A stretch of DNA of 64,000 nucleotides. Origin: Haliotis asinina. Taxonomy: Eukaryota > Mollusca > Gastropoda > Lepetellida > Haliotidae. Location: NCBI RefSeq assembly GCF_037392515.1, contig NC_090283.1, forward strand, positions 23,960,749 to 24,024,748, given 5' to 3'. Below are positions 11,601-24,163 of the stretch, piece by piece. The notes beneath the pieces were generated by a model. The model worked only from the letters and a program-made list of their open reading frames with translations. It had not been told where the DNA came from and ran no database searches. Numbering within the stretch: the first letter of the stretch is position 1; each line of letters begins with the position of its first letter. The position numbers and the translations under genes are program-made.

Positions 11601-13252
11601 ATAAAGCTGTGGTTTAGGTGCAACAGTGATATTGGCAAATGGCTACGGGGTTGGGGGTTACGGGCGGAACTGCAGATTCCTTTCGTCCACTGTCCACCTT
11701 CTATGTCAATATCTAACAACCAGTTCGCATTAAAACATAACGATTTTGTTATGCATAGGCACATATTGACGATCTTTTGAAGAAGCAACTAATTTGTGAG
11801 TGTGCAACCCCGCCATATGTGGTCAGTCCACTCTCAGTGTCGGTACATTTCTCTGGAAAGAAAAGATTGATTCTGGATCTTCATAGAATTAACTCTTATG
11901 TGCATGAAATAAGCGTCAACTATGAAGGTTGGAAATGTGCTTTAAGTTACATCAACAAAGGGGACTGGTTGATTAAATTCGACATACATTCCGCTTATCA
12001 CCATATTGACATATTTCCCCCACATACTTGCTTTCTCGGGTTTTCATGGAAAGACAATTCTGAATGTGTACATTATTACAAATTTTTGGTTTTACCGTTT
12101 GAGCTTATATCTGCTCCTTACGTTTTCACTAAGGTCACCAGACAACTCGTACAGAAATTGGGGTACGAGGGTAAGAGAATTGTGATGTTTTTAGATGACG
12201 GAATTCTTGCTGGATCTTCTGAATATGAAACAAGTTCCTTTGGATCAGCAGTTAAGTTAGATTTGATCAGTTCTGGGTTCGTTCCAAAGGTGGAGAAATC
12301 TTTATGGTATCCGTCACAGTCGTTAGAGTGGCTTGGATTTCATATCAATACTTCTTCCATGATATTAACTATTCCTGATAGAAAAAAATGAGAAAGTGTT
12401 GACAGCATAAGGTCGTTGTTGCTAAGCCATACACAGAGGATTCCTGTAAAAAGTGTTGCTTCCATAGTTGCTCAAATTGTGTCCATGAAACTTGTCATTG
12501 GATCAGTTTCACAACTTATGACTAGATCGCTTTGCGTTGATGTTGTTGCTGCGGCAACCTGGAACAGCAATATTTACATTTCTACTGGAAGTGTTACACA
12601 ATTCAAGTTTTGGGCTAACAATATACAGGCGTAAAAAAGCAGAGAGTTGATTCCATCAACAGTCATCAAGAGATTAGTTTATATTGACGATAGTAACACG
12701 GGATTTCTCGGATATTGTGTGGAAATAGACGGTTTAATTTCTCATGGTCAGTTGTCCAAAGTCGAGTCTAATGAAAATTCTACATGGAAAGAATTGAAAG
12801 CTGTACATATGGTGTTCAAAAGTTTTGTGCCTCAGTTAGCTAAATGGAGTGTCAAGTGGTTCACTGACAATCAGAATGTGGCAGCCAAAATTGAGAAAGG
12901 AAGTATGAAAGTTCACCTGCAGTCTATAGCTCTTCAAATATTTAAGTTGTGTATGCAACACTGTGTTGATCTTCATCTTCAATGGATTCCGAGGAATGAG
13001 AATCAAGAAGTCGTTTGATTGACTGTGATGACTGGGGGATTTCCAAGACCACTTTTCAATGTGTTGACAAGACGCAAAAACTGAAAACAATGACTCTCTG
13101 TTCACTAATCCAGGATCTTCAGCTGTGGACTGCTTTACTGTTGACTGGAGTGGGACTATAAACTGGGTTGTCCCCCTATTCCCAGGGCAGTGAAACATCT
13201 TTCAGCGTGCAGAGCTAAGGGAACCCTGGTAGTGTCTGAATGGAACGATACG

Positions 13253-13420
13253 AGTGAGTGAGTTTTAGTTTTACGCCGCTTTTAGCAATATTCCAGCAAT
13301 ATCACGGCGGGGGACACCAGAAAATGGCCTTCACACATTGTATCCACGTGGGGAATCGAACCCGGGTCTCCGGCGTGAAAAGCGAACGCTTTAACCACTA
13401 GGCTACCCCACCGCCCCGGC
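13253..13420 (-). mobile_element. SINE-1, full length
   Basis: tRNA-like head (GGGTAGCCTAGTGGTTAAAG, then GGGTTCGATTCCCC) on the minus strand and a tail in AGTTTTACGCCGC. Flanked by an 8-bp duplication ACGATACG (13245-13252, 13421-13428). Inserted within the DIRS fossil. Confidence 0.88.
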
Positions 13421-13659
13421 ACGATACGGATATCGGATATTGGTTTCATATGATTTCATCACCGATGTACCACTGTCAGTGGATTCCGTGCACTCTCGCT
13501 ATGCTCCATACAAATGACACTTTTGGCGGTTTCTAAGACTAACAATACAGCTATATGTATATCAGCTTCCCCACAACTTTCGAACGTTTTCAAACCGACC
13601 ATTTCCAAACTTTCGTGACTATAACCTGGGGCAGTTTTCCATGATAATTTCGGGGCATA

Positions 13660-13803
13660 GTCGGGCGAGTGTGAGCTTTTTGGAATGCTACAGCAATATC
13701 ACGGCGGGGGACACTAGCAAAGGGTCTCACACATTGTACCTACCCATGTGGGGAATCGAACCCGGTTCGTCTGCGTGACGAGTGAACGCTTTGACCACTA
13801 GGC
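13660..13803 (-). mobile_element. SINE-1, truncated into a minisatellite
   Basis: Body and B box (GGGGAATCGAACCCGG) are clear; its A-box end GACCACTAGGCC forms the first part of every unit of the array that follows. Confidence 0.75.
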
Positions 13804-13858
13804 CATATAGGTCTGTGCCTCAGGAAGTTAGTATGTATGCTGCAATCTCTTCTCATTC

Positions 13859-13919
<61 letters not shown>

Positions 13920-13983
13920 CCACTAGGCCATATAGGTCTGTGCCTCAGGAGGTTAGTATGTATGCTGTAATCTCTTCTCATTC

Positions 13984-14044
<61 letters not shown>

Positions 14045-14340
14045 CCACTAGGCCATATAGGTCTGTGCCTCAGGAAGTTAGTATGTATGCTGCAATCTCT
14101 TCTCATTCTTTGTGTCTATGTGTGTGTGTGTGTGTGACCACTAGGCCATATAGGTCTGTGCCTCAGGAAGTTAGTATGTATGCTGCCATCTCTTCTCATT
14201 CTTTGTGTCTATGTGTGTGTGTGTGTGTGTGTGACTGTGTGTGTGTGTGTGTGACCACTAGGCCATATAGGTCTGTGCCTCAGGAAGTTAGTATGTATGC
14301 TGCAATCTCTTCTCATTCTTTGTGTCTGTGTGTGTGTGTG
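13792..14340. repeat. Minisatellite with SINE edge plus (TG)n
   Basis: Five units of GACCACTAGGCCATATAGGT ... CTTCTCATTCTTTGTGT followed by TG runs of different length. The first 12 bases of each unit are the end of the adjoining SINE-1. Confidence 0.85.
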
Positions 14341-14497
14341 TCACGGCGCGCGCGCACCTACGTGACCTGTGATATTACTTGAAGATACACATTCAGTTTG
14401 AATTTTGGTTATAGGTCCTGAACATTACATTAGGTTACATTTGTTACACTACATAACATTAGATTACATTAGACTCCATTACATAACATTACGTTGA

Positions 14498-14672
14498 TTG
14501 TTACCACCGCGGAATCGGTTGGTCAGGCTGCTTACTCACGTGACATACGTCATCGTATTCCAGTTTCGTTGATCGATGCTCATGCTGATGACCACTGGAT
14601 GTTTGGGTCCAGAGTCATTTAGGTACAGACCGATACCATACAGGTGGAATATTGTTCCATTAAACAACAAAC
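14498..14672 (+). mobile_element. SINE-2, partial
   Basis: GGTTGGTCAGGCTGCTTACT, GATCGATGCTCATGCTGATG, and a tail ending TTAAACAACAAAC. Confidence 0.65.
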
Positions 14673-14814
14673 TTCAAGCCTCATTTCTTAAGCTGTTAGA
14701 CCACCTGTTAAGAGGCACCGGGTACAATGCATATCTTAATTATGTTCACATAAGCACAATACGTAATATCATTAAATGATTTTTCATAACACAATTTCTT
14801 TTAACAAAAAATCT

Positions 14815-14820
14815 TTTATT
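14815..14820 (-). terminator. AATAAA poly(A) signal at edge of the CpG-poor domain
   Basis: AATAAA on the minus strand followed by a T-rich stretch. Its position at the left edge of the CpG-poor domain makes it a candidate distal 3' end for gene B. Confidence 0.3.
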
Positions 14821-15254
14821 ACTGAAAGTGTAATTTTGGTTGCATGATACTATTTCCATTGGCATATGTTTCTAATACAGCAATATATATATATATGTAC
14901 ATAAATAAGTAAACAAAAATATAAAGCTGGGACATTTTGACAATAAAACATTATGCACTTCAAACATTAGCGAGACTAGTATCACTTAAGTAAACACTAT
15001 CCAGCAGGCAGCTTGTGACAGATCTGTTCATCCTCTGTGTGCAAGGCTTATTTTACCCCTTTATTAACCTTGGATCAGCTTTGCTGATTAAGAAACCTAA
15101 TTCCAGCCAATCACAGGCCAGATAGCAGGGAACAGCAAACAAACGCTGATTCACAGCCAATTAGAACTTTGACATAAAGTGATGGCACTGCTCCACTTGG
15201 CCAATGAAAAGTCAGGTCCTAGATGTAGACAAGCAGAGCCACCTTATAGTCTGG

Positions 15255-15352
15255 ATAAGTCTGTCTCACAGTCCCTGAACCACATTTTGCCCAAGTCAAG
15301 CCTTCTAGGCAGTGCTAAAGCAAGTCTGCATTTCCTCAGGTTCAGGGTCTGT
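15255..15352 (-). repeat. R3 fragment
   Basis: Reverse complement of the R3 right half: CTCACAGTCCCTGAACCAC and CAAGTCTGCATTTCCTCAGG. Confidence 0.5.
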
Positions 15353-15873
15353 AGACATCTGCAAGAAAACTCACTTAGGAGGTCGGGTTACAAAGTAAAC
15401 ATATCTACCTGCCATGGCTGGCCAGACCAGCATCTAAACCTCTGGTCTAAAAATGGATTATCACAGGTTGAACATGGTCAATATCCGATCAATTACCAGG
15501 TAAAACTGATTCAGCATTTGCTTAAATAATTATCCTTAAAACAAACTGTATATATATATGCAGTTTGTGATGCTTATATATAATTAAATTTTTATTAGGT
15601 CCGAAAGTAGTCCAGTTTGGTGGTCGTGGCTTATTTTCTCAGATTCATTGGGAAATGAAATCAAAAGAAATTTTCCCAGTTAACCACACCGATTCATACA
15701 GTTTGCACATTGGTTTTTAGTTTCATACCTCAATGCAATGAAAGAAATACACAGTTAATCCTTAAATATACTTTTACATGGAACTGCAATGGCTGTTAAT
15801 TAAAGCGTGTCACTAATACTCTTTTTCAAAGACATATTATTTATGTCTGCTTAAGTAAATGGATGAATTCAAA

Positions 15874-15874
<1 letters not shown>

Positions 15875-15904
<30 letters not shown>
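15875..15904. repeat. (ATT)n microsatellite
   Basis: About ten ATT units. Confidence 0.95.
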
Positions 15905-15906
<2 letters not shown>

Positions 15907-16536
15907 AGACAAAAATATGTTCTAGCATCATGATCATCAGCGAAAACAAAAATAACACATAAACAATTACAAGTCAATACATGACAAAGTTTAGATGCAG
16001 AACTTCAGTAAGACATTATCTCATAGTTTGGACCTTACAGTAGGTCAGGTTCAAGCATTTCGCAAAGTAATAACAAAGCTTATTAGAGCATCAAGAATGC
16101 CATGCAGGTTTCTGATTAAATGACTTGGCCAATCTTCAAAAAAATTATTTCACAATTTGTGTGAACAGTTAAGAAGAGCTCAGAATTGTAGAATGTCACA
16201 CATATTTTCTTTCATTTCAATGAGATTATTTAGTGACTAGGAAGCACTAGGCAATGTTTTAATAAATCAAGTGCCTCACTTGAAATATTGGCTGACTGAT
16301 CCTGAAGCAAACAACAAAAACATCTTGTACTATTTACAGGGATGAGAATGGGAGTGAATGAAAAAGGGGACAATGAACCAGCAGTGTTCAGGGGCTGTAG
16401 GTCCCTATGCCAGATCCAATGGCCCCATCATCATCAAATCCATGGATTAGCGGAAACTTCTCATTCCTGTATTAATAAATGATGCAATTCTGTTTTAAGA
16501 TGCCCCTGATACACATTTCTGGTCCATTTGACAAAA

Positions 16537-16657
16537 TATACTGAATTGCAAAAGAAATGCAACTCTGGCTATTTGTCAATAGAAGACATAATCATGAATG
16601 AACGTTATTTGAGATTTCATTTTGTTGAAAATTGCGTTTCTTTTGCTGTTCAGTATA
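16537..16657 (+). mobile_element. MITE-1 copy 1
   Basis: 121 bp with about 26-bp terminal inverted repeats starting TATACTGAA and CAGCAAAAGAAACGCAA; TA at both ends suggests a Tc1/mariner-type duplication. Confidence 0.7.
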
Positions 16658-16959
16658 CCTGAGCCTCTCCTGATACAGGAGTGTAATACTTTGTCCAACA
16701 TGTAGGCAAGATAGAACTACAGATACATAAACACTTGGTACATATTGTGTATATAAATGCATATGGTTGTATATATCAAGCCTCTAGTTACATCATCCCA
16801 TGGAAATTATTTGGGTGCAAATTTAAACTATTTTCATCTTCAGCACCATTGTTGAGAGGTCACTCTGGTGTCAAACAGGCCTACATGCATCAAGTGCCAG
16901 GAAGTCCAAGTATGCTGGTATTGTGAGTAACCATTCAGTAATTTGAGTGTTGACATCGC

Positions 16960-17098
16960 TTTGAACAACATTGCAGCTATACCATGACAGGTGCACCAAA
17001 AATGAGCTCACATACTGTAACCATTTGGGGAATCAAACCTAGACTTTAGGCGTAATAAACTAATGTTATAACCATTAGGCTACCTACCCCACAGCCCC
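16960..17098 (-). mobile_element. SINE-1, decayed
   Basis: GGGGAATCAAACCTAGACTT and CCATTAGGCTACC; CG sites mostly changed to TG/CA. Confidence 0.6.
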
Positions 17099-17517
17099 CT
17101 AGATTTTCGAAAGTCTCTTAGCGCTAAGATAGTCATAAAACAATGTGAATGTATGGCATGACTACCTTTGGGGAAAGAGAGCTTTGGATTATCTAGTCCC
17201 ATGTGGAGAACATGTTGTTTGTGCCCATGTCACGCTCAGTGGATGTGTATATGGAACTGCAGATACAATTGTTTACTAAAAATGGGAAGTGCAAGAATGA
17301 AGGTGATGGAAAGCTGCCCACAGCATATGCCTGGACACAACCAGTGTCTTAGGCATGTATGTGCAGTCATTAAAAGTTCATTCAGTTCAGAGACTACTGA
17401 AAGATGAAAAAGTAACATCTTTTCGAATACCTTAATCAATCTTTCGTTGTTGTGACCCTACAAAAATTATACTGAGTATATACAATAATAATACCTTTAG
17501 GATTTGTGAAGAGTTTG

Positions 17518-17663
17518 AGAGTATGATTTTACATCGTTTTTCTCAATATTCCATCAACATCATGACACCAAAAATGGGCTTCACACATTGTACCAATGTG
17601 GGGAATCAAACCCAGGTCTTCGGCCTCATGAGTGAACACTTAACCACTAGGCTACCCCATCTT
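17518..17663 (-). mobile_element. SINE-1, decayed
   Basis: GGGCTTCACACATTGTACC, GGGGAATCAAACCCAGGTCT and CCACTAGGCTACCCC, with CG loss. Confidence 0.7.
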
Positions 17664-17954
17664 CCAGATTTTATGAAGAATATATCAAACAATAAGAGTG
17701 ATTTTGATATTAAGGCAATGCAGAGTATGTTTTCAATCAATTCAGCTTCATTCCAACAAAACATCTTAGTGGTGAGATGATTGTGTTATCTAGATTTAAC
17801 GTGGTGTGTAAAAGTGGGTATTGGTTGTTGTATCATTAACAAAAACCTGGATTCATCCTTTGCTAAAAATTATTTTCATCCTGAACTGTGCAACATCGTG
17901 TAACACATTCTACTTTAGGATTACACTTTCTCAGTAAAGTACAAAGCATATCAG

Positions 17955-18040
17955 GTGGAAGCCATGGTGGCTGGGTGGGTTAGATGTCTGAATGTATGCT
18001 GGTGAATAGGAGCCTGACTCTGAGTTTGAGGTTGATTCCA
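17955..18040 (+). mobile_element. tRNA-like head, possible further SINE
   Basis: GGTGGCTGGGTGGGTTAGAT and GAGGTTGATTCCAG are A- and B-box-like. Single copy in the window. Confidence 0.25.
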
Positions 18041-19045
18041 GAATTTGATTCAAATCAACTTGTATCAGATACATGTATCTTCTCAATTGTACTTTGGTTA
18101 CAATTATTTTGCTTGATTGCTATTCAACATTAAAGCTATTTGATCATTTTTTTTCTCATACAAAGGGAGACAACTCCATGTTGTCTGATAAGTATTTCTG
18201 ATATACTGTGGCCAGTCATCATTAGAATGACGAGATGAAGGTCAAGAACATGTCTCACTTTTGTGAGAGAGTGAGTACAGTCTTACACTGATTTAAGCAA
18301 CATTCAAGAAAAATCATGATGGTTTACTCAACTTTCATGAAACCAGAGTGCTACTATCTGCACAATAACCATGCTTATATAGCAACGATCAGCAGATCCT
18401 GGCACAAGAAGGGGCAGAACAACATGAAAACATCATCACAAACCATGCCCTTGTTGACTACATCACTTCCCTGTTATCACATTTGACAACAATGTTTTGA
18501 AACATGGGAAAGGATGACTAATTTGACCTTGATCATGATTTAATGTGATGTAAGGATTCATTTGGTCACGATCTGTCCTCTTCCTGTCATCTTCATTTAA
18601 AAATGCGCCATCACTTTCTTATCTAAATCACTGGTACAATATGCTACACATTGTGCGCCTAGCGTTGATTACACATACAAACAATAGAAAAAGGCATGCT
18701 TATTAAAAAATCACAGTAGCCTATTATACTATGGAAAGCAATATTTACATTACGAACAATTTCTCTGGAAGAAGATCTGTCATAGGGAACAACATGTACA
18801 TAAATTATCATGATTATTATATTTACTGTGCATATGTACGAATATTTCCATATCAGAATGAGATCCTACAGACATAGTCAATAAATATCCAAAATATCTT
18901 CAAAATGAAAACAAAATCAATCTGTCACTTGTTTGAAAACGTATTTAACAATGACTTGCTTGAACAGCAAAGTTCTAAGAACAGTGATTCTTCTTCCTTA
19001 GAACCTGGCTGAGTTTATGTCATTCTCAACTGATAACTTAACGAT

Positions 19046-19550
19046 CCATTCCTAGAGGCCATTGTGGCCACCTGTTCAACATTAAAACCAGTGTACATAA
19101 CAATTTGACAAGCATGATGCACTAAAGATATTGTTCGACAATACAACAAGTGCTATCCATTCACAGAGGCCATTGTGGCCATCCAATACACATTCGGACT
19201 CCAATGTACCTAATATCTGACAAGAATGATGCACTACAGAAATATTTTTCAACAATCCAATCAGTGCTATGCATTCCTGTGAGCCATTGTGGCCCACCAA
19301 TACACATTCAAATTCAAGTTAACATACTACATGACCAGCATTATGTACTAGATCATTTGTGTCATGAACAAACACCCACTCAAGTACTATCCATTCACAG
19401 TGGCCATTGTGGCCCTCCAATACACATTTGAGCTCCAATTCATGCCAAATATGACAGGCATGAAGCGCTGGAGAAATACTGTCACATAAGACAAAACATT
19501 CACGTTCTATTCATTCCTAGAGGTTATTGTGTCAATATGACACACACACT
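19046..19550. repeat. Degenerate 111-120 bp tandem array
   Basis: Four and a half units starting CCATTCACAGAGGCCATTGT (19046, 19157, 19271, 19391, 19511). Old, with short indels. Confidence 0.75.
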
Positions 19551-19979
19551 TATTCTCTAGTGTTTCCTCCAGACCACAAAGAGGGCAGGGTGAAGTTTCT
19601 TCAGAAAAGGACACCCTAGTTTGAAAAGGGCACAAACCACAATAAAAACCAAAACAAAATGATCAGATTGAGTCTCATGTATTATTAACCTACAGTCTCC
19701 TTTCCATTTTTCTCATGAAGCTTTTCACAACAGCTTCCAAGTCGGTGTCATTGTGGCTGTCACTGTTTAGGCTGATCATAAGATGCTTATTACAGTTGCT
19801 GACTTTCAGTCTGTTCTTGTTCTTGTCACAACTAGCAAGTACCGGGCAGGGCACAGTAAAAAGGGGCAGGGTGCCAGAAGAAAGGGCAGGGCGCCAGAAG
19901 AAAAGGGTAGGGCGCAGCGGCGCCCTTTTAAAAACGCTCTGGAGGAAACACTATTCTCCAACACACATAAGTAAGGGGG

Positions 19980-20138
19980 TGAGTTTGGTTTTACGCCACC
20001 TGTTGCAATACTAGAGCAACATTACCGCCAGGGACACCACAAATGGGCTTCACACATTGTACCTATGTGGGGAATAGAACCAAGACCCTTAGCAAGACAA
20101 GCAAATGCTTTACCCACTGGGCTACCCCATCACCCCAG
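19980..20138 (-). mobile_element. SINE-1, decayed
   Basis: GTGAGTTTGGTTTTACGCC at the tail end, GGGCTTCACACATTGTACC, and CCACTGGGCTACCCC at the head. Confidence 0.7.
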
Positions 20139-20574
20139 CCAATATCAAGCACAATAACAGCTAAGGGCAGGAAGCACATCTTATAAAATGAGGCTTGTAG
20201 CATGTCCTTAAAATAAACATAAAGACATAATAAATAAAACATACATAAATAAGAAAATATATTCCTGTTTTTTCATTTACCAACTTGTTCATGATGTAGG
20301 TGATTGCTAAATACACTTTACAATCACAGTATATTTGAAGTGTGGTAATGAAATGATTCAAAGGAATTTGATATTTAAAAACCCATATTCCTACACAAGT
20401 ATGATGGTCAAACATTTGTATCGGATCTGCCAGTTTGACAAATATTTTCAAAATTTCATTTGTGAGATTGAAGCTAGTGTTGATTCTGTATCCACTTTGG
20501 GAATAATACCTGTTATGGTCAGACCTGCTCAAGTTATAATAAACTAGTTATCAGATTTCATCACCACTCTTCTT

Positions 20575-20752
20575 GCCATCGATTGTTAACCCATTTCACC
20601 ATTCCAACTCACACTATGGGCAACCACATTTCACCATCGACCACCCCATCTGAACTTCGACCATCACATCTCATCCTCCAAAATCTCACCATCACCCATC
20701 CACCCAATATCTCACCATCACCCATCCACCCAATATCTCACCACTGACCACC
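20575..20752. repeat. CA/CC-rich low-complexity tract
   Basis: CACCATC-type pyrimidine-adenine sequence including two copies of ATCCACCCAATATCTCACCA. Confidence 0.7.
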
Positions 20753-23700
20753 AAGGAAATACTACATTTACACATTACATTCTCTACTGTATGTTCTCAT
20801 GTTCTGTGCACACCATTCTTTAACGCCAGTTATACTGAGAAATCAGGACACCATACATACAGTGCTTTAACTACTGATCCAAACCAAACTAAATGCTTTG
20901 GTAACAGTGTCCAGTTTATGCCAGCCAGTTGGGCTAGCTATGCCTAAAAGTTACTAGCCTACAAACTAATTCAATAAAGTTGCCCAAAATTTGAAACAAA
21001 ACAAAAGATTGCAATGACAGAAGGGAATAAAATATTACATCATACGAGAAATATAATTGCCAAAAACAGGAGAACACTGAATTCATGTTTTGGTCGGTGA
21101 GAGTGATATATTTAAAAATAAATCCCTAGCCAGTCGTGCAAGTGACTGTGGAATTCACTGACTGGATTTTTACTAGCCATGAGCTAGTAACTATTTCGTA
21201 CACTTTTTGGAAACAATCTCATCCACTGATAAGTCATTTACTTTTTCAGTTCTGTAATATGTCGGTTCAAAGTATATACAAATATGATCAACAAAACTCT
21301 CAGTTTATTCATGCACTTTTTCAGTGACAGTTGTGTAAGTCCTGTAGCATTCACAAATCTTCTGTACAATCTGACAAAAACATGTCCAACATCCTTTTAT
21401 CTCCACATACATCAGTATCAAGCAATGATATCCACATCGAAGATGACATGTATATCAGCAATTAGAGCTGAAACGATTCACCGAGACACTAATTTGATCA
21501 GATTTTTTATATCGGACGTTTGATTCGATCGTTTTCGCTTCGATTCTTCATAGAAGTAAAAACATCAGATTTCATTTAACTCTCAAAGTCGGCTATTTTC
21601 AGTGTGAAATCCATCATCAACCTGGCGATGTCTACTAAAAATTCTCATCTGATAATAACCCTGGTGCCAACCACTTCATTTCCGCATATATCAACATCTA
21701 GAGTGGATGTTTTTGGTTTATAGAGTTTGGTGGTATGAAAGGAGGTCGTCCAAAGCATCCTACTGAGGATTTTAGAAAGCTTAGCAAATTCCAAAAGAGG
21801 TAATCGGATTCAAATCAGTAAAACAGAAAAGCACTATCTAGAGATCAAACACATTCTGAAAAATAATTACAAAAAGTTAAGTCAATTCATGTCAAGTAAT
21901 TCTCTTCTTGACATTCAACAAGCAACTAAGTCAAGTGCACCATGTCAAAAAATGCTTAAGACAAAGATCAAAAAGACATGAATACAAATGTTCTTTTCTC
22001 TGTATAATGAATAATGATTGGAATATGTCTATGCATTGATTATGAATATCTCTAGTGGGTTTTCACATAGGTGGGCTGGTATTTTGATGGCAATATACGT
22101 TTCTGGTAAGCAAAAAATATTCAATGCAAAACATCATTCTTCAGGTTACAGCCTTCTTCATTCACACATAGAATTCTGATATAAACCAGTGGTAGCTCGA
22201 TAATCAATCTTAGTGTAAATGCTTCTCTTGCTTTTAAAACATGAATCACTTAAATTCTAACATGAAACCCAACGATATGATAAATTCAAATGTTACATAT
22301 CACTAAAACCTCTTAAAATACTCTATATCAGGCTTCCCCTTGATGCGGAAAACTTGCGTATATGACTCAGTGTAAAGATAAAATACAGATAAAAATATAC
22401 ACTGTGTTGATTCTGATGCAGGAAAACCATACAATTCAATGCTACAGGCAAAGAATGTAACTAAATTGATTTCTGATTTCAAACTGATTCAAAAGTACAC
22501 ATGATAATTCTTTAGGATTCAGACTTAAAGGCATCTACCTGAAATATAAGAGAAATTATTCATGGAAAACTGATACTTTTTGTCTACTTGTTTGACCCTC
22601 AAATTTTTATGTAGATTCCTCCCCCAAAAATTGGAGAGTCAATGTGACCCCCAAATATAAATATCTAGTAGGAACCCTCCTCCATTGAGATCATTTGACC
22701 CAAATATTGGTTGTCCCATATCCACACTCTCATAAGAAATGTTACTATGGTTACTGATACATCACAATGACACATGCATTTCATCTGTTACAGACATGAA
22801 GTATATAACTTGAAAGTTGCCTGCAGTTTCCACATCAAAGGGGAGGTAATCCTTGAAAATCAAGGGAGGTAATTCTTGGGGGGGAGTATTCTGCAACATC
22901 ACAGAGATGATACTACTATCCATTACATAGTTACATGATGTCTACGACAAAACTACTTTTACACTTTTGAAAATGTTACTCTTCCTTATCCTTGTCAAGC
23001 AATACCAATACAAAATCAATAACTGGCAAGACAAGGATTGCATTCTAAGATTAGCAGATCCATGCATGGTAAAGGGAGACCTCTCCATAGCAAAACACTA
23101 AACGAGGACGACTTGATACCGGGTCCCACACATCATGTACATCACTGACATTATTCAACCTGAGAAAACTGTCTGGGTCCTCGTAATAATGATTTCCGTC
23201 AACTCTGATTTCATGGGAGGTAGTTGGGATTCTTTGATTTTTATCAGGAAGAAAATACATACATGCTCAGTGCTTAAAAACATTAACATCTTTGTCTGCT
23301 AGGAACCGTCAAATTTGGCGTGACCTATAAATGATCATTCAGAAATTTTCCACCATAGAATTCTAGCCATCTACTCAATACGTTGTGTTTTTTAGATTAC
23401 AAACTGACAAAAAATATTTTCAACCAGCATCAGATTATCTTTTGAATTTAAAATTAAAAAATTTAAAACAGTATATTAACCGAAAGGAAATCAAGGCCAA
23501 GGTTTTGGTATCGTAACCTAAAAGCTGAGAAAGCCAAATGTCCTACAACCCAAATCACAAACCAAAACCTGCTAGTTATCAACAAATTACAGTTCAGTTA
23601 AAATAAGAGTATTGATGGTCCTTTGTCTTTCCTGCAGATCATTTTCATATGTTAATAGAATTAAGAAATATTTCATAACATGATCTTGCAATTGTTATAA

Positions 23701-24010
23701 GAATAAAATAATAATTAATTGTGCACACATTCTAACATCAGTTGATCCTGAGACAAATGATTAAGGCTATGTTAAACATTTATCCAGCTGGCCGTTGATC
23801 AGTATTGGATTCATTGTAGGTTTAATCCTATAATCAAATATTTGAATTAAAAAATGTTTACATTTGCACAAAACAAAATATATATTTAATGTTCAGTATG
23901 TCTGCTGTATGAAAAAAAAAATGCTGTTCCACTGGAATTTGTAAAACATCATCATGATTTACCAACATTTTAATACCTGCTCCCCAAATTCAAAGATTCT
24001 TATATGGGCA

Positions 24011-24163
24011 GATGAGTGAGGGTTTAATTTTACCCCGCTTTTAGCAATATTTCAGCAATATACCAGCTGGGAACACCAGAAAAGGGCTTAACATGCTGTA
24101 CCCATGTGACGATTTGAACCTGGGTCTTTAATGTCATGACCACTAGACTACCCCACTGGCCCT
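24011..24163 (-). mobile_element. SINE-1, decayed
   Basis: CCGCTTTTAGCAATATTTCA, and CCACTAGACTACCCC at the head; few CG sites remain. Confidence 0.65.

Larger units (their letters stand above)
8491..13513 (+). mobile_element. DIRS-type retroelement fossil
   Basis: Broken copy of a DIRS-like (tyrosine-recombinase) retrotransposon, old, with several breaks. Parts seen in order: an inverted terminal piece near 8497-8536, a terminal repeat at 8703-8777, a TATATAAG promoter box at 8886, the start of an ORF1-like protein near 8955, a reverse transcriptase region at about 11640-12391 with the LPFE...APYVFTK and FLDDG motifs typical of the group, an RNase H region at about 12640-13018, and a second copy of the terminal repeat at 13434-13508. 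No tyrosine-recombinase part is recognised. A SINE-1 is nested at 13253-13420, and 9313-11600 does not look like part of the element. Confidence 0.75.

Noticed and set aside
13862-14382. Frames of VCVCV and TTRPYRSVPQEVSMYA repeats
   Set aside because: Translation of the TG-containing minisatellite, not a gene.
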